A stretch of DNA of 64,000 nucleotides from Luscinia megarhynchos. Lineage: Eukaryota > Chordata > Aves > Passeriformes > Turdidae. Made by a program: the position numbers and the translations under genes. Location: assembly GCA_034336665.1 (NCBI GenBank), contig JAPFBE010000003.1, positions 63,035,352 through 63,099,351 of the forward strand, given 5' to 3'. The notes below the pieces were generated by a model that did not search any database, was not told where the DNA came from, and saw only the letters and a program-made list of their open reading frames with translations. Below, piece by piece: positions 48,354-59,200 of the stretch (the first letter of the stretch is position 1; every line of letters begins with the position of its first letter).

Positions 48354-48394
48354 GATGAATATCTTCTACTACAGATGAGTATCTTCTAATCACA
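48354..48394. repeat. 20-bp tandem duplication
   Basis: Two adjacent copies of a unit resembling 'gatgaatatcttctactaca'. The second copy has an A-to-G change and a small end difference. Intronic, about 60 bases from the acceptor side of the COG6 18-codon exon region. Confidence 0.8.
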
Positions 48395-48460
48395 TAATTA
48401 ACAGTATTCTTTACCATGTCACAGCATCATCACCATAATATGAAAGCTATAAATGCTTAC

Positions 48461-48514
48461 CATTGCAACCTTCAGGGACACGGAATCCATACTTGACAAA
48501 TTTGAAAGAGGACC
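48461..48514 (-). CDS. COG6: COG6 coding micro-exon (residues ~565-582)
   Basis: This 54-bp exon encodes only 18 residues, from GPLSNLSS to SLKVAM. The acceptor is TTCTTAG and the donor GTAAGC. It is phase 0 at both ends. About 8 of 18 residues differ from remembered human COG6, far more than in any other exon here, but the core DSV-LK-AM pattern and the exact length are kept. That suggests a serine-rich linker rather than a packed helix (inference). Confidence 0.95.
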
Positions 48515-49922
48515 CTAAGAATCAATAATCAAACAAGGGGGATAAAAAAAGATCATACTAGCATACAGAAAAAGATAAATAATAAAGTCTACAATCAGTT
48601 CGGGAGTTTATTTTTATTTGGTCCTGCCATAGGACCTTAAATTTTTGGAAACTATCACTATTTCAGTATTGAAATGCTGTTAACAGCTCATTTGTATTCT
48701 ACCGCTCCCTTAAATTAAAAACTGAGAATATGGAATTCTTAATATATCCTTTCAAATCCTTTCCTTCCTTCTTCACCATTAAATAAAGCCAAAAATAGTC
48801 TTCCACAATTATCTAGAAGAAAACCTGAACTTTAGATTGGCTACATCCCCTTGGTACTTCAGATTTAAGAGACAACAACTTTTCTCTATCTGTTCTTGGA
48901 CATGAAGAATTCAGACCTGCTTCCCAGTAAACCTTCTGTGCTGGTATGGCAGCACAATGCACAAGTGCTGCTGAACCCCCAAGCAAATTCTGCAACAGTA
49001 TCACCTCTGCAGCCAGGCAGCTGTACAGGCAGAAATGAGAATTGCTACCTCCCATTAACAACTTGTCCTAGTCTACTTGAAATTGGTTTTAAAACAGGAG
49101 ATAGGCTCATGAATAGAAAACTAAGTTGAGATATTAATCAGATTATTTATACATTTATTTATTCATCTTTATACATAAAAATCTGTTGAGTTTGGGCACT
49201 TTATGCAAAATTATTAGCTGAAGAAACAACATAAAGCTCTCCAATAGAGTTATGCTTTCTCCAGAAAACACTGTTTTTCACTTCTACAAAAGATCACAAA
49301 AGGACACAGGCACAGCTGAAGGGAAGAAGGGCTGTATTAACACCTACCACATTGCAACTGTGCTTCACAAGAAAGGAAGAGCATGAGCTCTGAATTCCAT
49401 TTTTCAGCTCCTCTAAGAAATCTCAAGTTTTCACTTTGAGAATCTCACTGTCTTGGTACTAGAATAGCTACAGCAACAAATAAAGACGAAAGAAGAAACT
49501 TCCAAACTACTACTAAACTCATCTGCCAGTTTTTCCCGGAAGAAAAAAAGCAGCAATTACCAAATGCATGCAGCTCTCTATGGGCTCCATGTGCTGCCAC
49601 AGGAAGCAATGAAGAAGCTGAATGCTGCTTACATACACAGCAGGTCTAATATGTCCTAGGTGCCATGGGAGTGCTGGTATTCACACACAGTGTGTGCCAG
49701 AGAAGCAGTCCAGGACTGCTGCACACCAACCCTGCTAGGCCTGCTGAACACACAGTAAAAAAAGCTGTGCCTGTGTCTAATAGTCCTGGCCCCATGTGAA
49801 AAACCAACATTACTGAACCTTTGCTTTCAGAGGAAGCTTAATTTGCAAAAACATTAGTGCCAGAATTCTACTAGTAGGCAAGTGTGTGGTACCCCCTCAA
49901 CATGTAAATTCTGTAAGCTCAC
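48515..49922 (-). other. COG6 intron, 1408 bp
   Basis: No recognised repeat or gene. It contains a small perfect palindrome of CA/TG type (seven-base arms around one base) near 49,682-49,697, probably of no consequence. Confidence 0.7.
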
Positions 49923-50030
49923 CTGTTCTGGTTTGTGTTGCTGCAGAGCGTTATAAATGTAACTCAGACCAGCTCTCGTCAGCACGTAGGAAGCTTGCTC
50001 ATTTATGAGTGTATCTAAATGAGCTTCAAT
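49923..50030 (-). CDS. COG6: COG6 coding exon (residues ~529-564)
   Basis: This 108-bp exon encodes 36 residues, starting [19 protein letters not shown] and ending [11 protein letters not shown]. The acceptor is TTTCAG and the donor GTGAGC. It is phase 0 at both ends. Three substitutions against remembered human COG6 sit in its second half. It supplies helical sequence just before the short variable linker encoded by the next exon. Confidence 0.97.
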
Positions 50031-51930
50031 CTGAAATGGCAAGCAGAAGGTATTTATAAAGAGTGTGTGAGAATATTAAATGTAACAAGTTCTGGGGTTA
50101 AAAGGTCTAGAAACACAAACAATAAGAAAAAAAACATAAATAAGGAGAGTGATCAACACACAAGGAAATACTGCAAATACATATAGGATAATTATTTTAT
50201 CCATTTACATATTTCATATTACAAGAAACCAATAATAAAAATGCAGAGGATTCTTTCACGTCTGACTAATAAAAGAATATATTATTTTGTATTTGTAAAT
50301 ACAACACCACCAAAAATGAAAATTGTAGCCTTGATCTTAAAAATTCCTATATAATTTTATTTTTATATACTTCTTTGAAAATATGTGATAAAAATCATTC
50401 AACTCTTATTGAAAATACTGACAAAAACACGTCAGTTTTACAATAAACAAATGACAGCCTTTCATATGGAAAACAAACCTGAAACTAAATCATACTCAGA
50501 ATTGATTTTAAATTCAATACTGATAAACATGCATTTGAAAAAAGTCAATTGAAAGAACAATAGACAGTGAAATTACAGTTGTCCACTTTGTTTTAATTAT
50601 CTTCATATGAAAAAACTTGTTAATATAATCTTTGCAAGAAAACCTAATCCCTAAATCCAGTCACAGCAGCAGCAATAATTTTTCAGTTTGAGCTGTCTCA
50701 GAAAGGCATTTGGGTATGGGTACATTATTACTTCATTTTTACAGATAACTACTGCACAATTTTTTTCTTCCAACCTAAAGAAAAGAAACAAAATTATGAT
50801 ATATATAAGTCTAGTAAAATGTTAGACTCTTTTGTCTGATAATTAAAGAGTTCACCTTTTTACTTCTTAAAATTGTTTAAAAGAACACACTTTCCTTTTT
50901 AAATCAGAAGGGAAATCTTAATATTTCAATTTGGAGTTTTTAACTATATTAGTGAGTTCTTTTTCTATGAAAAATGTTCCTCCTATTAAATATGCCATTC
51001 TAACTCTACTTGAATAATCTACTTATGTATAATCTTAAAGATTTTTTTCAGTCAGTTCCTGTATTTGTAAAATGTTTGAAGCAAGTAAATGGTATTAAAT
51101 GTGTAAGCTTCAGCTCTACTGCTTTTTTGAAGAATAAATCAATTACAACATTTACTGTGAAAAGAACTCTGGTAAAAGAAATTAGAAATACCCCAGACAG
51201 TTTGGTGAGGTTTGCTGTTTGTTTGTTTCAGAGCTAAAAGGTGCTAGAAATTCTGATTAGGAGTAGAAAGTGAAAAATGGCTCACAGTCAATCCTTGCTG
51301 ATCCCTTCAAATAAGAATTTGTAACTTTATTCAAGCCCCCCAGTTCCAAAGGCTCTCCTGAGATATATTGCAGACATATTCATGTAGCAAAATATAAATG
51401 GGCAGTGGCCAAGTTTTTGTAAGTTTCTAAATTTTCAATTCCATTTCAAAATTGTATCCCGCATGAATTACTATCCTGGGATGTGAGGGGAAACCAAACA
51501 AATGAGAAAAGAGGGGCAGAAAGCAGGACTGAAGAACTAACTTCAGCTACACAGTACTCTAGTACAAAATAGATGGTGATCTAGTACTAACTGTATGATG
51601 GAATACAGTCAGCAATTTGACTGAGCTTTCAATTTCCATTTGCTTCTCATACAGTTTGCAGATGAATATCAGAATGATTAGATAATGAAAATGTTTACTG
51701 GTCTGGGTTTATCTGTAACTAAACCAAACTAAACCAAATCTTTTGATCTTTTTTTTTCTGTTTAAAATGAAAGACGCTATCTGCTCTGATAAGAATTCCT
51801 CATCTCATTTCCTCAATTTTGACAATGCTGGCTTTTCAGTTAATTTTAAGATAAATATGTTCACATCACAACTTACAGTGTGCAAAAATCAGTAAAACGT
51901 TCATTTTCTTTTGGGGCTGCTAAAGCTTAC
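50031..51930 (-). other. COG6 intron, 1900 bp
   Basis: AT-rich intron with no recognised repeat, RNA gene or extra exon. The neighbouring 547-bp intron (52,099-52,645) also holds nothing recognised. Confidence 0.75.
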
Positions 51931-52098
51931 CTGAAACTGCAACATTTCTAGACGTTTGTCAGTGAATTCAAAGAGAGCCAGAGTAGTCCTCATCATGTAA
52001 AGTGAATTTACCATGTAGGTTGCCATATCAGCTGTGCCCAAATTACTAGCAGACATAGTACACATCTGTAACAACGGATCTAGCACACAAGACAGGAC
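51931..52098 (-). CDS. COG6: COG6 coding exon (residues ~473-528)
   Basis: This 168-bp exon encodes 56 residues, from [13 protein letters not shown] through [16 protein letters not shown] to KRLEMLQFQ. The acceptor is TTTTAG and the donor GTAAGC. It is phase 0 at both ends. Four conservative substitutions separate it from remembered human COG6. The predicted structure is long amphipathic helix, as in the helical-bundle legs of COG and other multisubunit tethering complexes (family knowledge). Confidence 0.97.
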
Positions 52099-52645
52099 CT
52101 AAAATAGCAAACACACAGAAAAGAGGGAGGGGAGGGAGGAAATCATGTCACATGAGGCTTCTAACCTCATTCTGTCTCTATCATGTATTTATTCCCCAAA
52201 GCAGAATAAAGAGGAATGAGAGTTTCCAACTGTGAAAGCAGTTTTCTACTGGATTTGTCAGCAGGTGATCACCTACCACAGTGATGGGGAAAGTATAAAA
52301 ACCTGAGAAGAACAGATTCCAGCCTAGCAGGAGGAAGAATAACCCAGATTAGATAATTGGTAATTGTGCAATCTTGAGAGTGTATTTACTTAATGGAGTA
52401 GTAATTGGATAACAGAATTTAGGTACTGTTAAGAGTAGCACTCCATTCTCAACTGTAATTATCCATTTTGTTCGTCACCCTGTTATGCACATTACAAACT
52501 CTGGTTTGACAGAGAGCTCCAAAATGGGACCAGACAAAAAGATTAATGTTCCATCTACCTTTGAGAACTGAAACTAACTTACACATTCTTTTTTTGCCCC
52601 TTTCCCTTCTCTTCACACACACAAAGAAGTTAAAGATTCCTGTAC

Positions 52646-52777
52646 CTGCACAAAGTCAGCCTGACGGGCATCCAGTGGAATAACAGACGAGTCATGAGAC
52701 GCAAGAACCTCCCGTAGCAAGTTAAGTGTCTGATTTAGAGCAGAGCTTGGGCCAAGATCAGGAGGTGGGAGCTCAAC
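52646..52777 (-). CDS. COG6: COG6 coding exon (residues ~429-472)
   Basis: This 132-bp exon encodes 44 residues, from [16 protein letters not shown] to [10 protein letters not shown]. The acceptor is TTCAG and the donor GTACAG. It is phase 0 at both ends, so skipping it would keep the reading frame. There are two substitutions against remembered human COG6. The proline-rich start is probably a turn between helices (inference). Confidence 0.97.
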
Positions 52778-53118
52778 CTGAAGAACAAGATTATCTGTTT
52801 GTGGAGGCTTTTATTAATCTCATTTACAGAAAATACCATCCAGTCTGTTAGCACAAGTGTAATCAGCTAACAACAAAATTACACATCGGCACACAGAGAA
52901 GAACTTCAATTTGACACGGGAGAAATCTAGCACATTTCAGACAATAACTGCCTGCAACTTTCAGTACAATCATCTCATTCACTGCCAAACAAGCAACAGA
53001 GAATTTCTCCTTTCGTTCAGACTAAGCCTATTTTACCATTTGGAGAAACCCAAACATGACTGGTTTTGTCAGTAAAAAAAAAAAACGTTTACAAGATTAG
53101 GTGCCAAAGAGTAGACAC

Positions 53119-53242
53119 CTTGCTGGCATCACTGAGTTCAGTTTGAGCAGGACCTCCTGCAAACACTTCAGAATCGTGGGCAGGCAGAGCTCTGGGAGAC
53201 GAGAGCCATGCTGCAGCAATTCTTGACAAGACTGCACAGCTC
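53119..53242 (-). other. Exon-like open segment in COG6 intron (candidate cryptic exon)
   Basis: This 124-bp segment is bounded by an acceptor (catcacag) and a donor (AAG|GTGTCT). It carries an open frame with helical-looking sequence such as QSCQELLQHGSRLPELC and LKCLQEVLLKLNSVMPA. Both flanking COG6 exons meet in phase 0. Entered in that phase, the segment hits a stop, so inclusion would truncate COG6. The pyrimidine tract is weak. It is not part of COG6 as I know it and may be chance. Confidence 0.25.
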
Positions 53243-55889
53243 CTGTGATGTTGAGTATGAACGCTAGGGTCACAAATGAAACAGTCTCAATCCCCAGCAA
53301 ATTCGTACCTTAAATTGCCAGTACACAAATGAACTGCACACAAGCTAACTCAAGTACACCTATACATGAACTGCAGAGACTGCACAAAATGCAAAAGTAA
53401 CAAGCAGATAATGCAGATGTTCAAAGAATAAAGAAAGAAAGTTTGTGCATATTAGAGGAAAAAAATATACTTTCCATGTCAAATTATGAAAATTGGACTC
53501 TCTGAAATGGACAGAAATTCTATGCTATTTTTAACCCAGGCTCACATACTTTAGCCCTTTCTTTTTAACAGGCAAATACTCATTAAACACTTAATAAAAC
53601 ATTTATAGAAAATCTAGCACCTCTTTTTCCCAACACATATTTCTTAGGCTCTAGTCCAAACATAGCTGCATCTTTTTGTCTCCAATGCTGCCTCAAACTG
53701 GCTTCCTGCTGCCTCCAAAGCCTTACTACGACCCCATTTCCTTCTACCAACAACCCACTTCGCAACTTCCTCTCTTCTGCCCATGCAAGGGCAAACAGAG
53801 ATGTGGCTTGACCATGTGGGAGCAAGGAGACCCTCAACAATACACAGTAAGTTAAGACTTAAAGGCATAATCTCTCCAGGAGGTAGGGAGAAGTAAGTCT
53901 GGATGGGACTGGCCCATGTGTCTCAGTCAGGGTATCTGGCCACAGCAGAGCAATGAAGTGTGCACTTCTGCAGTACTCTTAAGGCTCCAGCTCTAAAGAA
54001 AAGGCAGCAGCTTGGGATGGCTCCAAGTCATGGGCAACATGCTCCATACCTTTCCAAATGAGAAATACTGATGAATGGCATAGTAATATGGGTGTCTGAA
54101 TCTTCAAGTTAAAAAATAAATCCAGGGGGCAGAGGCTGATGGCCAAAGAAACCAAGGACAGCACAGCAAACATCTTCAGAGCAGAACATTACAGAGTCAT
54201 CTGGAAATGAATCCCTACCTGATGAACATGCCAGCAAAGAAAGGAAAAAAACAACTCTCTCTTTGAAACCAGGCTGAACTTTCACACTTTGTGCTTTGAA
54301 ACATTTGAGATAGCATACATGTTCCCATACTGTTACCATGACAGATTTAACGAAAACTTTTTTCATCCTCCTGAATATAAAATGTTCCTCTGTTCTCACT
54401 TTCCAAAAAGAGAATATACTGAACTCAAGGAACTAATGGAAAACTAAATCGAGTAGGTTCAGAGAACAGTTGTTCAGCCCAAGCAGCTATGAAAGCATGA
54501 AACAAATATTCTAGCAATGAATAGTAATTCAAAAAGAGGCACTAACTCAGTGCTGATCAGTAGTAAAGTTTACTGAAATTTACAGCACTGAATGACTTTC
54601 TTCTTGTTTCTTCCTGTTATTATTAGGGGTATTGATTGTGTCCTGAATACACCAGACTTGAACTGGACCGTGTTCAGCGATATTTTGGCATTACTTTGAC
54701 ACTAGAGTTTGATGGAGTTTTCACTTCCAACACACACACAGATTATGGCAATTGTAATTTCAGGCTGCCTTGCACAGAATTTTTGTCTCCTGACGTAGCT
54801 AGTGCTCAGAAGCTCTTAAATTAGTTTCATCTTCCACTTGCCTGTTCCTTTACAGTCCACTGTCTTTCAGGTAAGAGCAAGGAACAACATAATGGAAGAA
54901 GAAAATATGGCAAGGAAAAAAGATCTAGATCACTAGATTTTATTTGGGTTACCGTGAAATTCCTGACTACTGCAATACAGAAAAAATTATCAGTAAGTGG
55001 AAGAAGAATCAAAGTAGTGCTATACTAATTTTGAAAATTCTAACTTTTGACACATGAATACAAAGTGAGGGCGTTTTTTCAAAATATAAAAGCAGACACT
55101 TCAGATTTACAGAGGAACCTACAGACTCCAGCTCATGAGTACTAATCACTATTCTAATAAAAAAATAATTGATGACCTAAATGTTTTACATGCACTAAGA
55201 GATCATTATAATTGATCCTATTTCCAGAAAAATAGGTTTCCAATACATGCTGAGTTCTACTTTTGAAGTACCTCTTTCAGATGCAAGCTAGACAGCAGCT
55301 AAAACATGATTAATGAAGTTCTGCAGCAGCAAGTTCAACTGCATTAAAACATACTCTAAGACAGTATTAAGTCTCTAATTGGTTTTAACTACCAGTTCAG
55401 TCATATAGAAATGATGCCAAACAGCTCTTCAGCCTTTCAAAAAACCCAATAAATTAACCATTTTTAAAATCCAATACACAAAACTGAAATGAATTCTGAA
55501 ATGGGTACAAAAAGTTGTACGTAAGCTTTAGTACAAAGATTTGTATCTTCTTTTCTGCATATTAATCAGTGGGGCACAGATACCAAGCCAGTAATTTTCC
55601 TCCAAACATATAATCCAGAGCAAGTTTCTGTGTCAATGAGAGCAAGTAGCTCAAAGATGTCTAACAGAAGTTTACAAACAGCAAAGGAAAACACAGAAAA
55701 AGGAAAAGGCAGCACCAACAATCAAGAAGTGTACATCTATGTTGATTATTTCCCTTTCTCATTTACAGAAAAGGCTACATTTTAAAAAAAAGGCTAATTT
55801 TCTTCTGAAAATACTGTACAGTCAATCAGAACTTTATATAACTATGGTACTTGAACATTAGAAAGTTAACAGCTACAACGTTCATGAAG

Positions 55890-56276
55890 GGAATGGAATA
55901 GCTCCTACACAAGGAGAGACTGTGCTCTGCCTGGAGAAGAGAAGGCTCAGGGGGAGATGTTATAAATGTGTATAAACACGCAAAGCAAGGCATGAAGATT
56001 GAGCCAAACTCTTCTCAGTGGTGTCCAGTAACAGGTCAAGAGGCAATGAACACAGATTAAGTCACAGGAAAACAATATTTTACTGTAAGGTTAGTCAAAC
56101 TCTGGAGACAACTGCACAGTGGGGTTTTTGAGTCTATCCTTTGTGACATTAAAACTTCAGCTAGAACAAGTCCTGGGCAACCTGCTCTAGCTGACACTGT
56201 GTCATGAGCAAGAGGGCTGGACAAGATGGTTTCTAGCTTCCTGCTGAAGTCATTCATTCTTTAATTCTGTGATACT
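55890..56276 (+). mobile_element. CR1 retrotransposon, 3' end fragment
   Basis: This reads as the 3' untranslated end of a CR1 LINE in plus orientation. In order it shows a CCTGGAGAAGAGAAGGCTCA-type segment (about 55,930), the GTGTATAAA segment, a 'tcagtggtgtccagt' segment (about 56,017), 'caagaggcaatg', and finally 'ggctggacaagatgg' and the terminal 'ttctgtgat' octamer remnant at 56,266-56,274. Identity to the family was judged from memory. It is 5'-truncated, as most CR1 copies are, and lies antisense to COG6. Confidence 0.88.
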
Positions 56277-59200
56277 ACTACCAAATAAAACAATATGGTA
56301 ATTTAAAACACAGAACTTCACAGAGAAAGCCCTACTTACAAGTAACAAATGGGAGGTTAGTGGCTTTTATAAGAGCCTAATCAGCTTTAAATACAGCCTC
56401 TTAAAAACCCCTACTGTCAGGGGCTGGATCCAAAGTACTACAGTGCAGGACCTTGTAAAAATGTTACGAATTTTTCATGCTGTCAGTTAACACTAAGCAG
56501 CATCAACTGCAAAGTCCATTCTCCTCAGCTGAGACAATATTCACCAGCACTCCAAGAAACCTGAGTGCATGTCTTATCAGAGAAGCTCTGTCTTGAGATT
56601 TTCTGGTCCTATTGGGATCCTACAGAGGTCAACAAAGTAGAATGCCTAATGGCATGCTTGTCTTTTCAGCTATCAAGCTGGTCTTGGAAGAAAAGATAAC
56701 TAGTTTTGCTTTGTTCTCATGGATCCATTTAAAAGCACAACAGCATTCAGATCACAACAACAATAATCAGTTTTACTCAATCTGCCCCACATCTGATTTC
56801 CCAGAAACCTAATAGGTTTCATTCTGGTAGGAATCAAATTATGAAGGACAAGTTTACAATTATTCCCATGCAACGTTTTAATATCTCTCTCACTGACAAA
56901 CTTAAAAGATAATGCAATCACAGCATTTAATTAGCATACATCTACTCTAAAAAGAACAGCATTAAGGAATAATAATCCCAAAACTTAATTTGGGATACTC
57001 TACTAATAGCCTTCCAACAGCTCAGACAACAGATGACTGGAGTTTGGCACAATCCTTCTCTAGTGCCCTTATGATAACTCTCATTCCATTTTATTAAATG
57101 TTTGCAATTATTCTTTCTTTTAATAATTGTCCTGGAACACTAGGGAAAGTGGAGGAAGGATATGTGGGCTTGAAAATTCCCACTCTTCTAATTTAACAGG
57201 TGGTCCAATAAAACTTTCTGACATCAGTTGGTCTAACACACTTGTTAAAATGCATCACCAGTGGATTCATGGTATTAAGTAAGTCCCATATTGAGAGGAC
57301 TGAAAGAGCAGTCCATCCACTCCAGTCCATTAGTACTCTGAACTCTACTCCCAGTTTCATTGGAACAGTTTCTGTTATTCTGACAATTATTTTCATTCAC
57401 TATTTTCTCCTGGATTTACAATCACCTGTAAAATGGTCATCTGTAACGGGCTCTTCTTAGATCCAGAAAATGAGTAACACAAGCAGAATCCTGAGTTCCT
57501 ACACATTTGATTTATAAGCCCAGAGAAGGATATGTAAGGATTTTAATGGTAATTCTGATCCACTCTAGCATGGTTTGGTAGACCCATAGCTGGGTCTAAA
57601 AAAGCTAAAAAGCAACAAATACAAACACATTTTTTTCAGCATAAGGACACCAATACTGGCCAAAAAAGATTCTGGTTCAACCAAGAACCAGAATAAATCA
57701 ATTGCTACCAGAGCTAGAAAGTACTAGCAAGAATGCCCAACACTGGCTCTGAAGGGTAAGAGCCACTAAGGCAAAGGAGAGATACTGTCTGTAGTAAGAG
57801 CTGATGCACCAAACCTTCAGTGGCACAGGAAGTGGCTGGTGAGGCACAGCTTCTGTAGGATGTCAACGTTGAGCTCTACAGCAGCCTGAGAATCTCAAAG
57901 TTGTGAATGGCATTTTAAACCCTAAAAGCGAAGTGGCTTTGCTACAATTCTGTTACCAAGCTTTGTGACAGGTTTCAAGAAGTGTCAGAACCAAAGAGAA
58001 TCCCTTGTGTACTGCATTTCTTTGATAACAACGGACTCAATTTCCAGCAGTCTGCTGAATATTTCTGTCACATGGATTTCAGCTCAAACAGAGCTACCTG
58101 AGAAGCCTGAATGAGAACACCATTAAAAAAAAAAAAAAAACCTTTCTCAGAACAAACAGTTTGAAGCTGAGAGCTGCTGAGTATTTTATTTTCAGATTCC
58201 AACCAGGATGCTTGAGATTTTCTTATGCAATGAAGAAAAAGTTCATAGCAAAGCGCTTCTGGGCAAACCAGTAAGTATTCTGAAGTAACTAGGGATTTCC
58301 CTCTATCATTTACACCGATAGCTTGACAACCAAGAGGGAGAATCCTGATCTAAGACTGCCTAAAGCTTCCCTACACCTCCACACTAGTGACACTCCTTAT
58401 GTAATATGGGACTCTTCTCAAAAATAGATATGAAGAGGAAGCTATTTTCTTGTCCTAGAAAGAACAGCCTGAAGTTTCAGCTTCCCACTGTGCTTTAGAA
58501 ATTAAATCCCAGGAAGACTGAAGGCAATGCTTCACTCAGGTTAATCAATAATCTAGGGAATTAAATTGTCTGTGGTGATGAGGACATCAAATTACCATAC
58601 TGTCATTTGTCTGCATCCTAAGGATGAGATCTTGAGGAGTTAGCATATTTAATGAAACCTGCTCTGCCTAAAAAATGTTCCCAACTAGCTATACTTAAAT
58701 GAAAGATTTGCTTAAATCATATTCTGATCTATCAACTACTAGATACAAGGTAGATATTAAAAAAGAGAATTATCAGCAACAACAGATGATACTGAGGAAA
58801 TACTATTGTTAAAATTGTCTACCTGACAGGCCATTCACTATTTTGAACAATAATCTAAACAGAAGAGGCACTTAAACCTATAGAAATAGAAGCATTGTTA
58901 CTTCAGAACACTCTATTTGCATGTTAACGTATTTCCAAAACTATTCAAATTGTCTTAAGAATCAGATTATAATCAAAGAATTGGACAATTGTTATTCTTC
59001 GAAACAGGCTTATCAATGCCTTAAGATGCATAATCTAAATTGAAGTAAGAAACCACAATTTCCAGATTGTTCAAGTGAAAAGCAATTTACTAATTTTCCC
59101 ACTGAATATTCTCTAGCTGCACAACAGGAACAGTGATGAAGCCTTTACAATTGTCTATGTAAGCACAAAAGATCTATCTTCCAGGGGTTTAATCTTCTCT

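Larger units (their letters stand above)
46111..48460 (-). other. COG6 intron, 2350 bp
   Basis: Contains a CR1 3'-end fragment (about 46,695-46,828) and a 20-bp tandem duplication at 48,354-48,394. Otherwise AT-rich and unrecognised. Confidence 0.75.

Noticed and set aside
58550..58660. Possible C/D-box snoRNA in a COG6 intron (a tgatga-type C box at about 58,577)
   Set aside because: No matching D box at the right distance and no terminal stem.
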